Positions 11,706-22,891 of a stretch of 64,000 bases of DNA are shown here, one piece after another (position 1 is the first letter of the stretch; the number at the start of each line of letters is the position of its first letter). The stretch covers positions 1 to 64,000 of the forward strand of contig JALJCO010008681.1 in NCBI GenBank assembly GCA_023101725.1, given 5' to 3'. This stretch comes from Atherinomorus stipes (Eukaryota; Chordata; Actinopteri; Atheriniformes; Atherinidae). The notes under the pieces were generated by a model. The model ran no database searches. It was not told the origin of the DNA and saw only the letters and a list, made by a program, of their open reading frames with translations. The position numbers were made by a program, and so were the translations under genes.

Positions 11706-13219
11706 GCTTCACGTGTTCCAGCCGCACGATAAAGTAGAAGCAGATGGGAGGAAGAGGAGGAGGAAGAGGAAGAGGAAGAGGAGCAGAGCTGAACCTGGTT
11801 TCTCCTTCAGGATGAAGATCCATGACGGAGCCTCTGGACCAACCTGCTGCTGGACCAGAACTTCACCCAAGTTCTGGAAACCAGAACTGAACGGTAAGAC
11901 GGCCTCATCAGTTATCGATCAGTAACTGATCAATAACTGATCCCAGTCTGGCGGGTCTCTGAGCCTCCGGCTGCAGCGTGAAAGACAAACAGAGATCAAT
12001 AATCAATAAAATGCTGAATCAGATCTGATGGCCGACGAGTTCGTTGATAAACGATCAATAAATGGAACGTTTATCTTCTGAAGCTGTTCACAGTTTCACA
12101 AAAACAAAATAAATAATGGAAATATGAAAACTGGAATAAAATAAGATAAACAATGATTTTAAATAAATACCACTAATAATAAATAAATAAATATTTAAAA
12201 TAAATACATAAATAATAGTAAATAAAATAAAAAATAGAATTAATGAATCAGATCAAAGGAAAACGTCAGAAATGGTTGAAAGCATCAAACATCCAGAAAA
12301 TAAAGAAAAATTTCTTCTTCTAAACTTTAAATTTGGTCCTTTATAAAAAACAAACAAACAAACAAACAAACAAACAAAAGCACCTTTTTATTGTTGACTT
12401 TTCTCTGAACTCTTCCTTTTACCTGTGAAGTCTTCCAGAACCTGCAGGGGGCAGAAGACCAGGATCAGGTTTTCACTGTCCAAAACTGGATCAGACCCCC
12501 CCCCCAGATCTGGACCTGGACCAGAACCAGAACCAGCACTGGCCCTCAGACCAGGTTTCAGTTTCAGCAAAGTCCAGCATTTCTTACATCACAGGGATAT
12601 AAAGGTTCTGGTTCTGGTTCTGGTCCTGGTTCTGGTTCTGGTTCTGGTCCTGGTCCTGTCGGACCATCCTGATCCTTGAACCCTGATCCTGGTCTTGGCT
12701 CCAGACCATTTCTTCTTCCAGTAACCGGGTCTCAGGACGTAAACAAACCTGCCGGGAAGTGTGGGACGTAAATTAGTCTGACACCTGAGAACCGGGGGGG
12801 GGGGGGGGGGGGGGGGGGGGTGCGTTCGCTGTCTCAGCTGCGTTTAAGGACACATGAGGTCTAGTGGTCGGGGGGGGGGTCCTGGTTAATGATTGCAGCT
12901 CAGCTGCTCACTGAGTGACTGAAGGAGCTGGAACATGGAGGCAGGACAAGTCCAGGTGGACCTGCCTGGTCCGCCTAGACCCGTCTGGACCGCCTGGACT
13001 GGACCGGTCCAACTGGTCTGCCTGGTTCTTCACATCTAATCCGATCCTTTTTCTTTTGGCTTCAAGCTTTTCAGCCTCAACCAGCCAATCACAGCACAGC
13101 AGAGGAAGAGGAGGACGAAGAGGAGGATCACACCTGAATACCAGACACCCCCACCCCCCACCCATCACCACTCCCCTTAAATGCACCGTGTGAACCCTCA
13201 CATGTACAGATCTGCTTTA
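11706..13219. other. No gene seen; AT-rich tract, poly-G, GGTTCT repeat
   Basis: 12100-12380 is AT-rich with AAACAAAC repeats. 12590-12665 is a short GGTTCT(GGTCCT) microsatellite. 12797-12820 is a long G tract. No supported exon was found, although this region should hold the upstream intron of slc16a12. Confidence 0.45.
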
Positions 13220-13225
13220 GTCCTG

Positions 13226-13678
13226 GATCAGGACTCATCAGGACCCACACCAGAACCAGGACTCATCAAGACCCACACCAGAACCAGGACTCATCAGAAC
13301 CAGGACTCATCAGGACCCACACCAGAACCAGGACTCATCAGGACCCACACCAGAACCAGGACTCATCAAGACCCACACCAGAACCAGGACTCATCAGGAC
13401 CCACACCAGAACCAGGACTCATCAGGACCCACACCAGAACCAGGACTCATCAGGACCCACACCAGAACCAGGACTCATCAGAACCAGGACTCATCAGGAC
13501 CCACACCAGAACCAGGACTCATCAGGACCCACACCAGAACCAGGACTCATCAGGACCCACACCAGAACCAGGACTCATCAAGACCCACACCAGAACCAGG
13601 ACTCATCAAGACCTTCACCAGAACCAGGACTCATCAGAACCAGGACTCATCAGGACCTACACCAGAACCAGGACTACC
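13226..13678 (+). repeat. 28-bp minisatellite before slc16a12 start exon
   Basis: About 16 units built from CAGGACTCATCAGGACCCAC plus ACCAGAAC, with some short units lacking CAGGACCCACAC. The array ends about 30 bp upstream of the acceptor that precedes the slc16a12 initiator ATG. Confidence 0.95.
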
Positions 13679-13710
13679 GGCGGTCCCCGCTGGTCCAGTT
13701 CTGCTGCAGG

Positions 13711-16700
13711 ATGTCTGCTGGTGGTGTTGGGAGGTCCCCTCCAGATGGGGGGTGGGGGTGGGTGATCGTCGGCTGCTGCTTCATGGTGACGGTCTGCACG
13801 CGTGCAGTGACCAGGTAACACACACACGTGCACACACACACCTGCACACGTGCACACACACACCTGCACACGTGCACACACACACACACGCGCACACACA
13901 CACCTGCACACGCGCACACACACACACACACGTGCACACACACACACACGTGCACACACACACCTGCACACGTGCACACACACACACGTGCACACACACA
14001 CCTGCACACGCGCACGCAGGTGTTGGTCCTGAAGCATCTCAGGGCTCTGAGACAGTCCTGGACTCATGTGAGCTGGTTCTGATCCAGACTGCAGGTTCTG
14101 ATCCAGACTGCAGGTCCTGGTCCAGACTGTTGGTTCTACCAGCTCGGTTGTTCCATTCTGTGAGAGGAACCGGGTCAGACGGGTTAGAAACCCTGCAGCA
14201 GAGTACACACAACTACACACTCACAACTACACACTGAGTACACACGTGTGAGCTGTCTGTGAAACATTAGTGAAGCTCTGAACAAACACGGCAGCTCATC
14301 ACATCCACGGTAACTCAGTGAACTCAGGCCCCGTGGTGCGTTCAGGAGCCTCGCGGTACATTCAGGAGCCCTGGTTATGTAACAAACATGCCTACGTGTG
14401 ATTGATGACTGCCGCCAGAAAAAGTCGTCAGATTAATGCAGAACAGACGCAGCAGAACTTTACTGATTAGAGGGAAATGTCAAAACCACATTTTTTATTC
14501 CCAGTAGAACATAAACATGTTTTATTCCCAGTAGAACATAAACATGTTTTATTCCCAGTAGAACATAAACATGTTTTATTCCCAGTAGAACATAAACATG
14601 TTTTATTCCCAGTAGAACATAAACATGTTTTATCCCCAGTAGAACATAAACATGTTTTATTCTCAGTAGAACATAAACATGTTTTATCCCCAGTAGAACA
14701 TAAACATGTTTTATCCCCAGTAGAACATAAACATGTTTTATCCCCAGTAGAACATAAACATGTTTTATCCCCAGTAGAACATAAACATGTTTTATTCCCA
14801 GTAGAACATAAACATGTTTTATTCCCAGTAGAACATAAACATGTTTTATTCCCAGTAGAACAGAAACATGTTTTATTCCCAGTAGAACATAAACATGTTT
14901 TATCCCCAGTAGAACAGAAACATGTTTTATTCCCAGTAGAACATAAACATGTTTTATTCTCAGTAGAACATAAACATGTTTTATTCCCAGTAGAACATAA
15001 ACATGTTTTATTCCCAGTAGAACAGAAACATGTTTTATTCCCAGTAGAACATAAACATGTTTTATCCCCAGTAGAACAGAAACATGTTTTATTCCCAGTA
15101 GAACAGAAACATGTTTTATTCTCGGTAGAACATAAACAAGTTTTATTCTCAGTAGAACATAAACATGTTTTATTCTCGGTAGAACATAAACATGTTTTAT
15201 TCTCGGTAGAACATAAACATGTTTTATTCTCAGTAGAACATAAACATGTTTTATTCCCAGTAGAACAGAAACATGTTTTATTCCCAGTAGAACATAAACA
15301 AATTCTCAGATGATGAAACATTTGATGGAAAATCTTCATCTGCATTATCTGATGCAGCAACACGTCTAAAAAGTTGGAACAGGAGCAACAAAAGGTGAAA
15401 AATAATAATAGGAGGAGATTTTAATATCTAATCAGGTTAACTGGGAACAGACCAGTAACATGACTGGGCATAAAGGAGCATTTCAGAGTCTCTCAGATGG
15501 ACAGATGGACGGATGGATAGATGGACAGATGGACAGAGGTTCAACAATCTGAGACAAACCGGCTCTAAAAGTTTAGGAACAGAAAATGTTCCTCAGACTT
15601 TAAAGCTCCTCCATCTACAGTGTAGAACATCATCAGAAGATTGAGGAGGAATCACTGTGTGCATGGGACAAGGCTGGATGCTGGTTATGATGACATCATC
15701 AGTCATGTGACCAGCGTTTCTAGGCCAGCTGACAGTTCCAGGTTCTGGATCTCTAACTGGACCCTCCTCTGTGTCTGCAGGTGCATCTCCATCTTCTTCG
15801 TGGAGTTTCAGGCCCACTTCGGAGCCGACTACTCCTCCACGGCGTGGATCCACAGCCTGGTGGACTGCAGCACCATGCTGTTCGGTCAGTACCCCTCGGC
15901 CCGGTCCAGTCCGGTCCGGTCCGGTCGCGTGGCGCTGACCCTGTCTCTGTGTGCAGCTCCGGTGGGCAGCCTGGTGGGGAACCGCTGGTCCTGCAGGGTG
16001 GCGGTCATGTCGGGGGGCATCCTGGCGTCCTGCGGCCTCCTGCTCAGCTCCTTCTCCCCCAGCCTGGAGCTGCTCTACATCAGCATGGGACTCCTCACAG
16101 GTCAGGAACGGCCGTCCCCGCCTGCTGTCTCAGCGTCCCCATGTCTTAACCGGTCCGGTCTCTGCAGGTCTGGGCTTCGCCCTCTGCTACACCCCCACCA
16201 TCGCGCTGGTGGGCTGCTACTTCCGGCGCAGGAAGGCGCTGGCGTACGGCATCGGCATGTCGGGCAGCGGCATCGGGACCTTCGTGCTGGCCCCAGCCCT
16301 GCAGCTGCTCATCGAGCTGTACTCGTGGAGGGGGGCGCTGCTGGTCCTCAGCGCCCTGGTGGCCAACCTGTGCGTCTGCGGAGCGCTGCTGCGACCAATC
16401 ACGGTGCAGGAGGAGGGAACGGGCGATGAGAAGCAAAGCTGTACGTCATTTCCTTATTCACACTACAAAAAGTTACTAGGAATGTTCGATGTGATTTACC
16501 TTGGGCATCACAATATGTAGCGTTACCATGTATGATATTGATATTAATATTAATATTTCTATTAATATCAGTACTAACATAGTGACGCTACATATTGTGA
16601 TGCCCAAGGTAAATCACAACACATTATGGTGCCCCGTGTGAGGCATGTGTAAAAATAGATAAATTATTTAGACATGATGAAATAAAATAGACACAATAAA

Positions 16701-19700
16701 ATAAAATAACGCAAAGATCTAAATTATATGAATAAAGAAAGGCATTGAATAAACAAATTGGCTAAACAGATAAAACAGGATTAATCTGGATGATTTTAGA
16801 TTCCTGTAAAGAAAATATATGCGTTAGACATTTGATATGAGGAAGTCCATTTCTATCATAAAAGTGGATTTCAGCAGTTGGGTAAAGTGTCTCTTTCTTC
16901 ACCTTTATGCAGCAAATCCTGGAATGCATGTGATGTGAATTTGGGGAAGAAACATCTAGTTTCTAATCACCAACTTATATCATGTTGCATATCAAAAGAA
17001 AAGTCTTCATCATGAGATTAACATGAGCTTACTTTCCTAATAATAAAAAACAGTTCTTGAATGTTAAGAACACATTACAAAATTGGCTATAAGGGACCCA
17101 GTTTATAGCAGGTCGTAAATACTGTGAAGGAGTATCTCCAAGTATGGAGGATGGGTTCAAAGTTCAACAATTGGCTTTTGTTTGTTTTGCCAAAATGCAG
17201 GTCCTGTTCTGGTCGGGGTAGATGTGGTCATGCTGAGTTGCCCTCAGGTCCGTAAATCAGTGATTGGTCAGAAAATGTCCTTCTCTGAACAGATAACTCC
17301 ATGGGACATCTGTTTTAAATCCAACTGTGGCATTTATCAATCAATATGTGTTCCAAAGCATATTAAGTTATGTTGGTGTGCATCCTTTTGCTGAGATCTT
17401 TGGGCTGAAGATCACTACATTCGATATAGGCTTTTTTACCGATATCCAATATACCGATATTGTCCAACTCTGAAATTCTGATATCTGATATCAACCAATA
17501 CAGATCTATGTAGGTATACTACCATATATCAGATACTACCAGGTAACACCAGACATATTATCAGCAGCTTCAAAGCAAGTCAGTCTGTAGCAGCAGCAGC
17601 TGCACCGTAGTCACATGACTCTGAAAGGAATGCTGGGAAATGAAGTTCTTCCAGGATAACAGGGACTTTTAGACATGCTGGATCAACGCTAATGGAACAA
17701 GATCTTGCCAGATTTTGTTGCGTTGTAACAAAATTTTGTGAGATTTTAATACCGAAATCTCGCGAGATTACATTTTTTGAAAATATGGGCCCAAAAAAAC
17801 GATACAGATATTTTCCAATATCACATTTTAATGCCAATATTGGCCAATAATATTGAACATCTATTTTATGGAACAAGACCTCGCAAGATTTTTTCTGTAA
17901 AAATATCAGTCCAAAAAAAGATACAGATATTTTCTGATATCACATTTTAATGCCGATTTTATACATGCTGGACTGATCTCACGAGATTTTGGAACAGAAT
18001 AATGAGATCTCGCAGGATTCCTTCGGTAAAAATATCGGTCCAATAAAAATTATACCAATATTTGCAGATAGCACATTTAAATGCCAATATCGGACGATGA
18101 TATCAGACATCCCTATTAGAAACCATTCTGTAACCATAGCAACCACTTTAGTGAAAACTAAAGCGTCTGCGTCACCTCCTCCTTCTGATGCAGGCGACGC
18201 AGAGCTCGCCATCAAGCCCTCCGACCAATCCAAAGACGGCTTGCTGTCCACGCCACCTTCACTGGCCCTGGGAAACTCCGCGTCAAGGACAAGCAGGTGC
18301 TTGGGTTCCCGCTTTCTGTCCAGTGAGGAGAACCGGTTCCTGCAGATGCCAGACTTCCTGGGTCTGGCCGTGTCCTTCGTGTTCCTGGCCAGCGGCTGCA
18401 GCCTGCCCTTCGTCTACCTGGTCCCGTACGCGCTGAGCGTGGGCGTCGGCCACCAGCACGCCGCCTTCCTCATGTCCATCCTCGGAGTCGTCAACATCGT
18501 GGGGAACGTCACCTTCGGCTGGCTGACGGACCAAAGGTATGAGCCAATCACAGCGGAGTGCTGCAGAAATGAGGTGTTCTCTGGTCCAATCAGGCGGGGC
18601 CTCACTCTGCTGCCTGGACGTGTTCTAGACGTGTTCCAAACATGTTCTAGACGTGTTCCAGACATGTTCTAAACGTGTTCTAGACGTGTTCCAAACGTGT
18701 TCTAGACGTGTTCCAGACATGTTCTAAACGTGTCAGACATGTTCTAGACATGTGCTAGACATGTTCAAGACATGTTCTATACGTTCTAGACATGTTCCAA
18801 ACGTGTTCTAGACGTGTTCCAAACATGTTCTAGACGTTCTAGACATGTTCTAAATGTGTTGCAGACATGTTCTAGACATGTGCTAGACATGCTCAAGACA
18901 TGTTCTATACGTTCTAGACATGTTCCAAATGTGTTCGAGACGTGTGCTAGACGTGTTCCAAATGTGTTCTAGATGTGTCCAGACATGTTCTAGACATGTT
19001 CCAAACATGTTCTAGACATTTTAGACATGTTCTAGACGTTCTAGACATGTTCTAGATGTGTTCCAGACATGCTCTCAACATGCTGTAGACGTGTTCTATA
19101 CGTTCTAGACATGTTCTAGACGTGTCCTCAACATGTTCCAGATGTTTTCCAGACATGTTCTAGACGTTCTAGAGTTGTTCTAGACGTGTTGAGACATGTT
19201 CTAAGCTTGTTCTTGACATGCTCTAGACATGTTCTAGACAAAGACATGTTCTAGACGTGTCGCAGACATGTTCTACACATGTTCTCGATGTGTTCTAGAC
19301 ATTCTAGACATGTTCTAGACGTGTTCCAGATATGCTTCACATGTACCTCAGAGCTGTTCCAGACATAATCCAGACCTGATCAAGATCAGCAGGAACTCTG
19401 GAGGTCAGACTCCCCCCTGTGACTGGATCAGACTCCTCCCCCTGTGACTGTGTCAGGCTCTGCCCCCTCCTCTGTTGACTGTCTTCCTTGCCCCCCCAGG
19501 TGCGTGCGTCCTCACCGTCTGTCCTGCTACGTCCTGTCGGTGGTCATGGAGGGTGTGTGCTGCCTGGTGTCGCCCCTCCTGCGCTCCTTCACGCTCCTCG
19601 TCCCGTTCGCCGTCCTCTACGGCTACTTCGACGGCGCCTACGTGGCGCTGATCCCCGTGGTGACGTCGGACATCGTGGGGGCGCCGTCCCTGTCCTCGGC

Positions 19701-20009
19701 GCTGGGCGTGGTCTACTTCCTCCACGCCATCCCCTACATGATCAGCCCGCCGATCGGAGGTGAGATCAGAACCCGATGCTGATGACATCACTGTGATGTC
19801 AGAGCTGACGCTCTTCTTCTCCTGCAGGCCGGCTGGTTGACATCACAGGAACGTACACGCCCACCTTCCTCCTCAGCGGCGCCGCCCTGCTGGCCAGCGC
19901 GCTGCTTGTCGCCGCCATCGCCGCCATCCGCCGCTGCCGCCAGCCCAGGCTCCGCCCCCTCGGCCTGCCGGACCCATCGCACCGCCTCAGCAAGGACGCC
20001 GCCGCATAG
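13711..20009 (+). CDS. slc16a12: Monocarboxylate transporter 12 (MCT12)
   Basis: A 12-TM plasma-membrane transporter of the MCT/SLC16 family. Human MCT12 carries creatine and is linked to cataract (established knowledge). Coding exons: 13711-13814, 15781-15884, 15957-16100, 16168-16440, 18194-18536, 19500-19759, 19828-20009. All have GT-AG introns, all phases agree, and the total is 1410 nt (469 residues plus TAG). TM1 carries the family signature PPDGGWGW (residues 10-17). The second signature is [20 protein letters not shown] (135-154). [34 protein letters not shown] and [11 protein letters not shown] match MCT12 rather than other SLC16 members. The start is the only in-frame ATG before the signature; the acceptor is 1 bp upstream of it. 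The cytoplasmic loop and C-terminus are slightly shorter than human. Convergent with kif20b. The teleost a or b copy cannot be decided. Confidence 0.93.
13816..14015 (+). repeat. CA/CACGTGCA microsatellite at slc16a12 donor
   Basis: It starts within two bases of the first coding exon's donor (ACCAG|GTAACACACACACG). Blocks of (CA)n alternate with CACCTGCACACGTGCACA. Alternating purine-pyrimidine sequence of this kind can adopt Z-DNA. Confidence 0.95.
14016..14469. other. slc16a12 intron, nothing recognised
   Basis: Intronic sequence with a few short direct repeats (GTTCTGATCCAGACTGCAG twice near 14080-14120). No exon or element was identified. Confidence 0.45.
14490..15305 (+). repeat. 27-bp minisatellite with CATG palindrome
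   Basis: About 30 units with the core AACATAAACATGTTTTATTC followed by CCAGTAG. Variants are CAG for CAT and TCTCAG or CCCCAG for TCCCAG. The 27-bp length keeps frames open on both strands. Each unit carries AAACATGTTT on both strands and AATAAA on the minus strand. It lies in the first coding intron of slc16a12. Confidence 0.95.
15313..15780. other. slc16a12 intron, nothing recognised
   Basis: Intronic sequence up to the second coding exon. It contains a short GGATGGACAGAT repeat near 15500-15535 only. Confidence 0.45.
16491..16617. repeat. Perfect 33-bp inverted repeat (hairpin)
   Basis: The left arm 16491-16523 (starting GTGATTTACCTTGGGCATCA) is the exact reverse complement of the right arm 16585-16617. 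The 61-bp loop is itself AT-rich and partly palindromic (GATATTAATATTAATATT and similar). It lies 50 bp after a slc16a12 coding exon. It is probably a foldback MITE; a small-RNA hairpin is possible but unsupported. Confidence 0.85.
16618..17394. other. slc16a12 intron, nothing recognised
   Basis: AT-rich intron sequence without an exon, tandem repeat or recognisable transposon domain. Confidence 0.45.
17395..18120. mobile_element. Non-autonomous element with CGATAT-type repeats
   Basis: The stretch is dense in GATATC/CCGATAT/CCAATATCGG motifs and ends GATATCAGACATCCCTATT, which resembles the AGGGATGTCCGATAT-type end of a common teleost non-autonomous DNA transposon. Internally, a block of about 120 bp (AGATTTT, AAAATATCGGTCC, CACATTTTAATGCC) recurs three times with divergence. 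One copy holds TCTCGCGAGA at 17758-17767. There is no coding capacity. Confidence 0.6.
18615..19335 (+). repeat. Degenerate AGACATGTTCT minisatellite
   Basis: A slc16a12 intron array of 10-22 bp units based on TAGACATGTTC, TAGACGTGTTCC and AGACATGTGC. Units vary, so the array looks older or less homogenised than the others in the window. It ends about 165 bp before the exon at 19500. Confidence 0.9.
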
Positions 20010-20202
20010 GAGAGGAAACAGCCAATCAGATTCTACGAGGCAGATGGAAGGCAGCGATTGGCTGGGACAGCTGTCAATCAAAGCTTTGTGGAAACTCTCG
20101 TTTGTTTTTAAACTCTCGTCTTGGTCATGTGACAAGAAAACAAACAACCTGGTCGGTACGGAGTCACAAGAGGGACAAAATACCAGAACTGGTCCAGTTC
20201 TA

Positions 20203-20880
20203 GGACGTTTCTCAATATGCGTACTTTTGCGTACTTTTGAAACGTCATCAGTACAGGTCCAAGTACTGCACCAATTCAAAGAACGCATCAAGACACGTGC
20301 GCTTCACATTCCGTGATGTGTACTTGCTCCGCCCACTTTTCCAAGTCTGCATTGGAGCTGACTTTTGTGGACTTCAGACACCCTTATATCCCATAAGGCA
20401 TTGCGGCATAACAATGGTGAAGGAGAAAAGTAATAGCTATAAGTGCTGAAAATACTCATTATTTTACGTAACATTGGTTTTATATATTTTTTCTACAACA
20501 GAGTTGTTTTCCTTCAACTTTTTGGTGGTTTGATGAATTTTAAACTGTTATTAAAAGTGACTAGCGGTTTCACAAACGGGCCGAACAGCTAACGGTAGCT
20601 AACGGTAGCTAACGGTAGCTAACAGTAGGACGGTTGCACAGATTAGCTGTCTTTAACTGTCACATTCAAGCAGGGTTTTTGCTACTTATCATTTTAGTAT
20701 TAAGATATCTGTTATGACATAACTTCAGCAATGTCTTGGATGTAATCAAGTTTGCTTCGGTTCCAAATGTGCAGCGAGTGTACTTGCGTCCTTCCGTCCT
20801 CAGAAGTCTGTACTTCCAACAAGTCCATACTAGCAAGTACACAAGTTTGTTCTCAGCGTACTTGGTATTGAGAAACGGCC
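20203..20880. mobile_element. MITE with CTA target duplication
   Basis: The left end GGACGTTTCTCAAT and the right end ATTGAGAAACGGCC form terminal inverted repeats. CTA occurs on both sides (20200-20202 and 20881-20883) as a 3-bp target-site duplication, as in PIF/Harbinger-type elements. Internally there are GTACTT motifs and a small (GCTAACGGTA)n repeat at 20588-20625. No transposase is present. It lies about 190 bp past the slc16a12 stop codon and so may be transcribed in the 3' UTR. Confidence 0.65.
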
Positions 20881-21319
20881 CTAGACAACACCAGACTGTC
20901 CGTAGACCACATCCTGAGGTTCTGCTGAGCTTTCAGCATCTGGATCCGACCTCAGCTAGGGACCAGAACCCAGAACCAGATGGTTCTCGTCCAGACTTTC
21001 TGTCGTAAACAAAAAAAAAAAAAACCCGATAAAAACGGTAAAACAACAAAGTTTCACCGAGAATTTCAGCCTGATAGCGATGCGACAGCACGAGTTCGTC
21101 CCCATCACACTCAGCTACCTGCGAGTAATCAGATTACTGAAAAATATTCAGTGAATTGTTTTTTCTCTCTAAAGCACCGACATGTAAACTCGTATTTATC
21201 TCCAGCTTCTTCCAAACACATTTATTCTTGATAAATTCCTTTTTATTTGAAGTGTTTGACAAATAAATGAACAAACAACGATTCGGAGCTGCTGGCTGGT
21301 CAGCTTCACTCTAACATGA

Positions 21320-21475
21320 TGAAGATGATGAAGATGGCTGCGACGTCTCAGTAAGAAGGTTGCTGGTTCGAGTCCCGCCTGGGGAGGGAACGGTTCCAAC
21401 CGTCCTGTGTGGAGTCTGCATGTTCTCTCCACGGGTTCTCCAAGTATTCCCACACAGACTTATCAGAGGGTGTAG
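21320..21475 (+). mobile_element. tRNA-like SINE-type fragment
   Basis: GGTTGCTGGTTCGAGTCCCG (21358 onward) is a B-box-like sequence, followed by GTGTGGAGTCTGCATGTTCT. The latter string is shared by a widespread fish retroposon family. The tRNA 5' half is degenerate and cannot fold properly, so this is not a tRNA gene. Confidence 0.45.
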
Positions 21476-21835
21476 GAGAGGGCACTTTGATTGGAGGTGG
21501 AGGGCGTTAAAGGAACATTCCACCCACAGAATGATGGAACTTCATCTTCCACTTCCCCTCACGGTGAGCAAGACGCTGATTAATCAATACTGGAAGAAGA
21601 TTGACGGCTACATCGTTGGAGTCCGTCAAAGCTCCAGGCTGGATGTTGTAGGAAACTGAAAGTACGTCTGCTGTTCCTCGAACCGCTGTCATGATGGGAC
21701 GACGGTGATTCTCAGGAACTGGAAGAAACGTGGAGAAGCTCCGTTCCAGGACGGGATGACTGAGCTCGGTAAAGCTGCATATGACAGGACGCAGGACAGA
21801 AAAGTACTCTGACGTACGACATGTACCTGGACTAC

Positions 21836-22412
21836 ACACTCAGAAACAGAGGTACCAGTTTGTACCTAAAAGGGTCCAAAGCTTGGTGCTGGGGGGGGGG
21901 GGGTTCCTTTCTGAAAGACATTTCTGTACCTTCATGGTCCATTTTTGTACCTTATCAAGCTGTATGAGTTAATAAAGTACAATTAAACCAATTAAAGATG
22001 ATGAATAAAAGTCAATAAAATAGAGATTATGACAACAATCAAAGATGCTAATAATAAATGAATAATTATTATAGAAATATTAGGCCAAACACATATATAA
22101 TTATACATATAATTATTACTATGATTATTATGAAAATCATAATATAATAACTATAATTATACTACTGTTTAGAAGTACTGCTATTTATAGTTATTGTACA
22201 AGCTACACACATGTTTCAATGCTGCAGGTACCCTTAGGGTTGGAATGGTACAAATGTGTACTTTATATTACTTTGGAGCCTTTTTCATAGTATATAGGTA
22301 CTTCTGGCCTCATAAAGACCAATATTGTACTTTTGAGAGAACATGTGTAGTAAATGTACGTACAGGTACAGAAATGATCCTGTCTCGTACCTCTACTGTA
22401 GTTTTGAGTGTG
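21836..22412. mobile_element. Non-autonomous DNA element, GGTACC-rich
   Basis: The left end ACACTCAGAAACAGAGGTAC and the right end GTACCTCTACTGTAGTTTTG followed by AGTGT are inverted copies. Internal copies of TGTACCT/GGTACA occur near both ends, as in a common fish non-autonomous transposon. The middle is AT-rich. No open reading frame is present. Confidence 0.5.
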
Positions 22413-22805
22413 TACATCTGCACCGAAGTGGAGACGTGACGATTATCTGATCTTATTTTCTAATTTTGTTATTGTTTGTTTTCAAGTTCTCTTTAATAGT
22501 ATTTTTTCAGGATTGATACTTTTTATTAGAACATTAAGTATTTTTCTGTTTACGGGTGATCTTCAGATCTGTGCAGCCGCGTATGGACGGTCCCTCCTCG
22601 TCAGGGGGGGGGGGGGGGGGGATGTGTTCTCTACTGCCATCGTGTATGTTTGTTGTAACTGATGTGAAAAACACAAATTGAAAATAAAATGCAGGTAAAA
22701 AAAGATCGATTTGTTTATTTTTGCATGTTTGGACTCTGGGTCGCCATGGAAACGAGCTGCCGCTGTAAACAGGAGCAGATGAGGCGGAAAAGTTGTTGGC
22801 AGCTT

Positions 22806-22811
22806 TTTATT
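22806..22811 (-). terminator. kif20b polyadenylation signal
   Basis: The minus strand reads AATAAA (plus strand TTTATT) about 80 bp after the kif20b stop codon at 22892-22894, the expected distance. This suggests a short 3' UTR. Confidence 0.7.
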
Positions 22812-22891
22812 GATCCTGAAACAAACAACAAATAAAAACTGTACAGGTGATCTGGCCCAGCAGCCAATGAGGCGTCAGCAGGGCGGTGATG

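Noticed and set aside
13181..13765. Repeat protein in frame with the 28-bp array just before slc16a12
   Set aside because: It overlaps the slc16a12 start exon in a different frame and consists of minisatellite translation.
21355..21385. tRNA gene (B-box-like GGTTCGAGTCCCG)
   Set aside because: No A-box, acceptor stem or cloverleaf; it fits a decayed SINE-type repeat.
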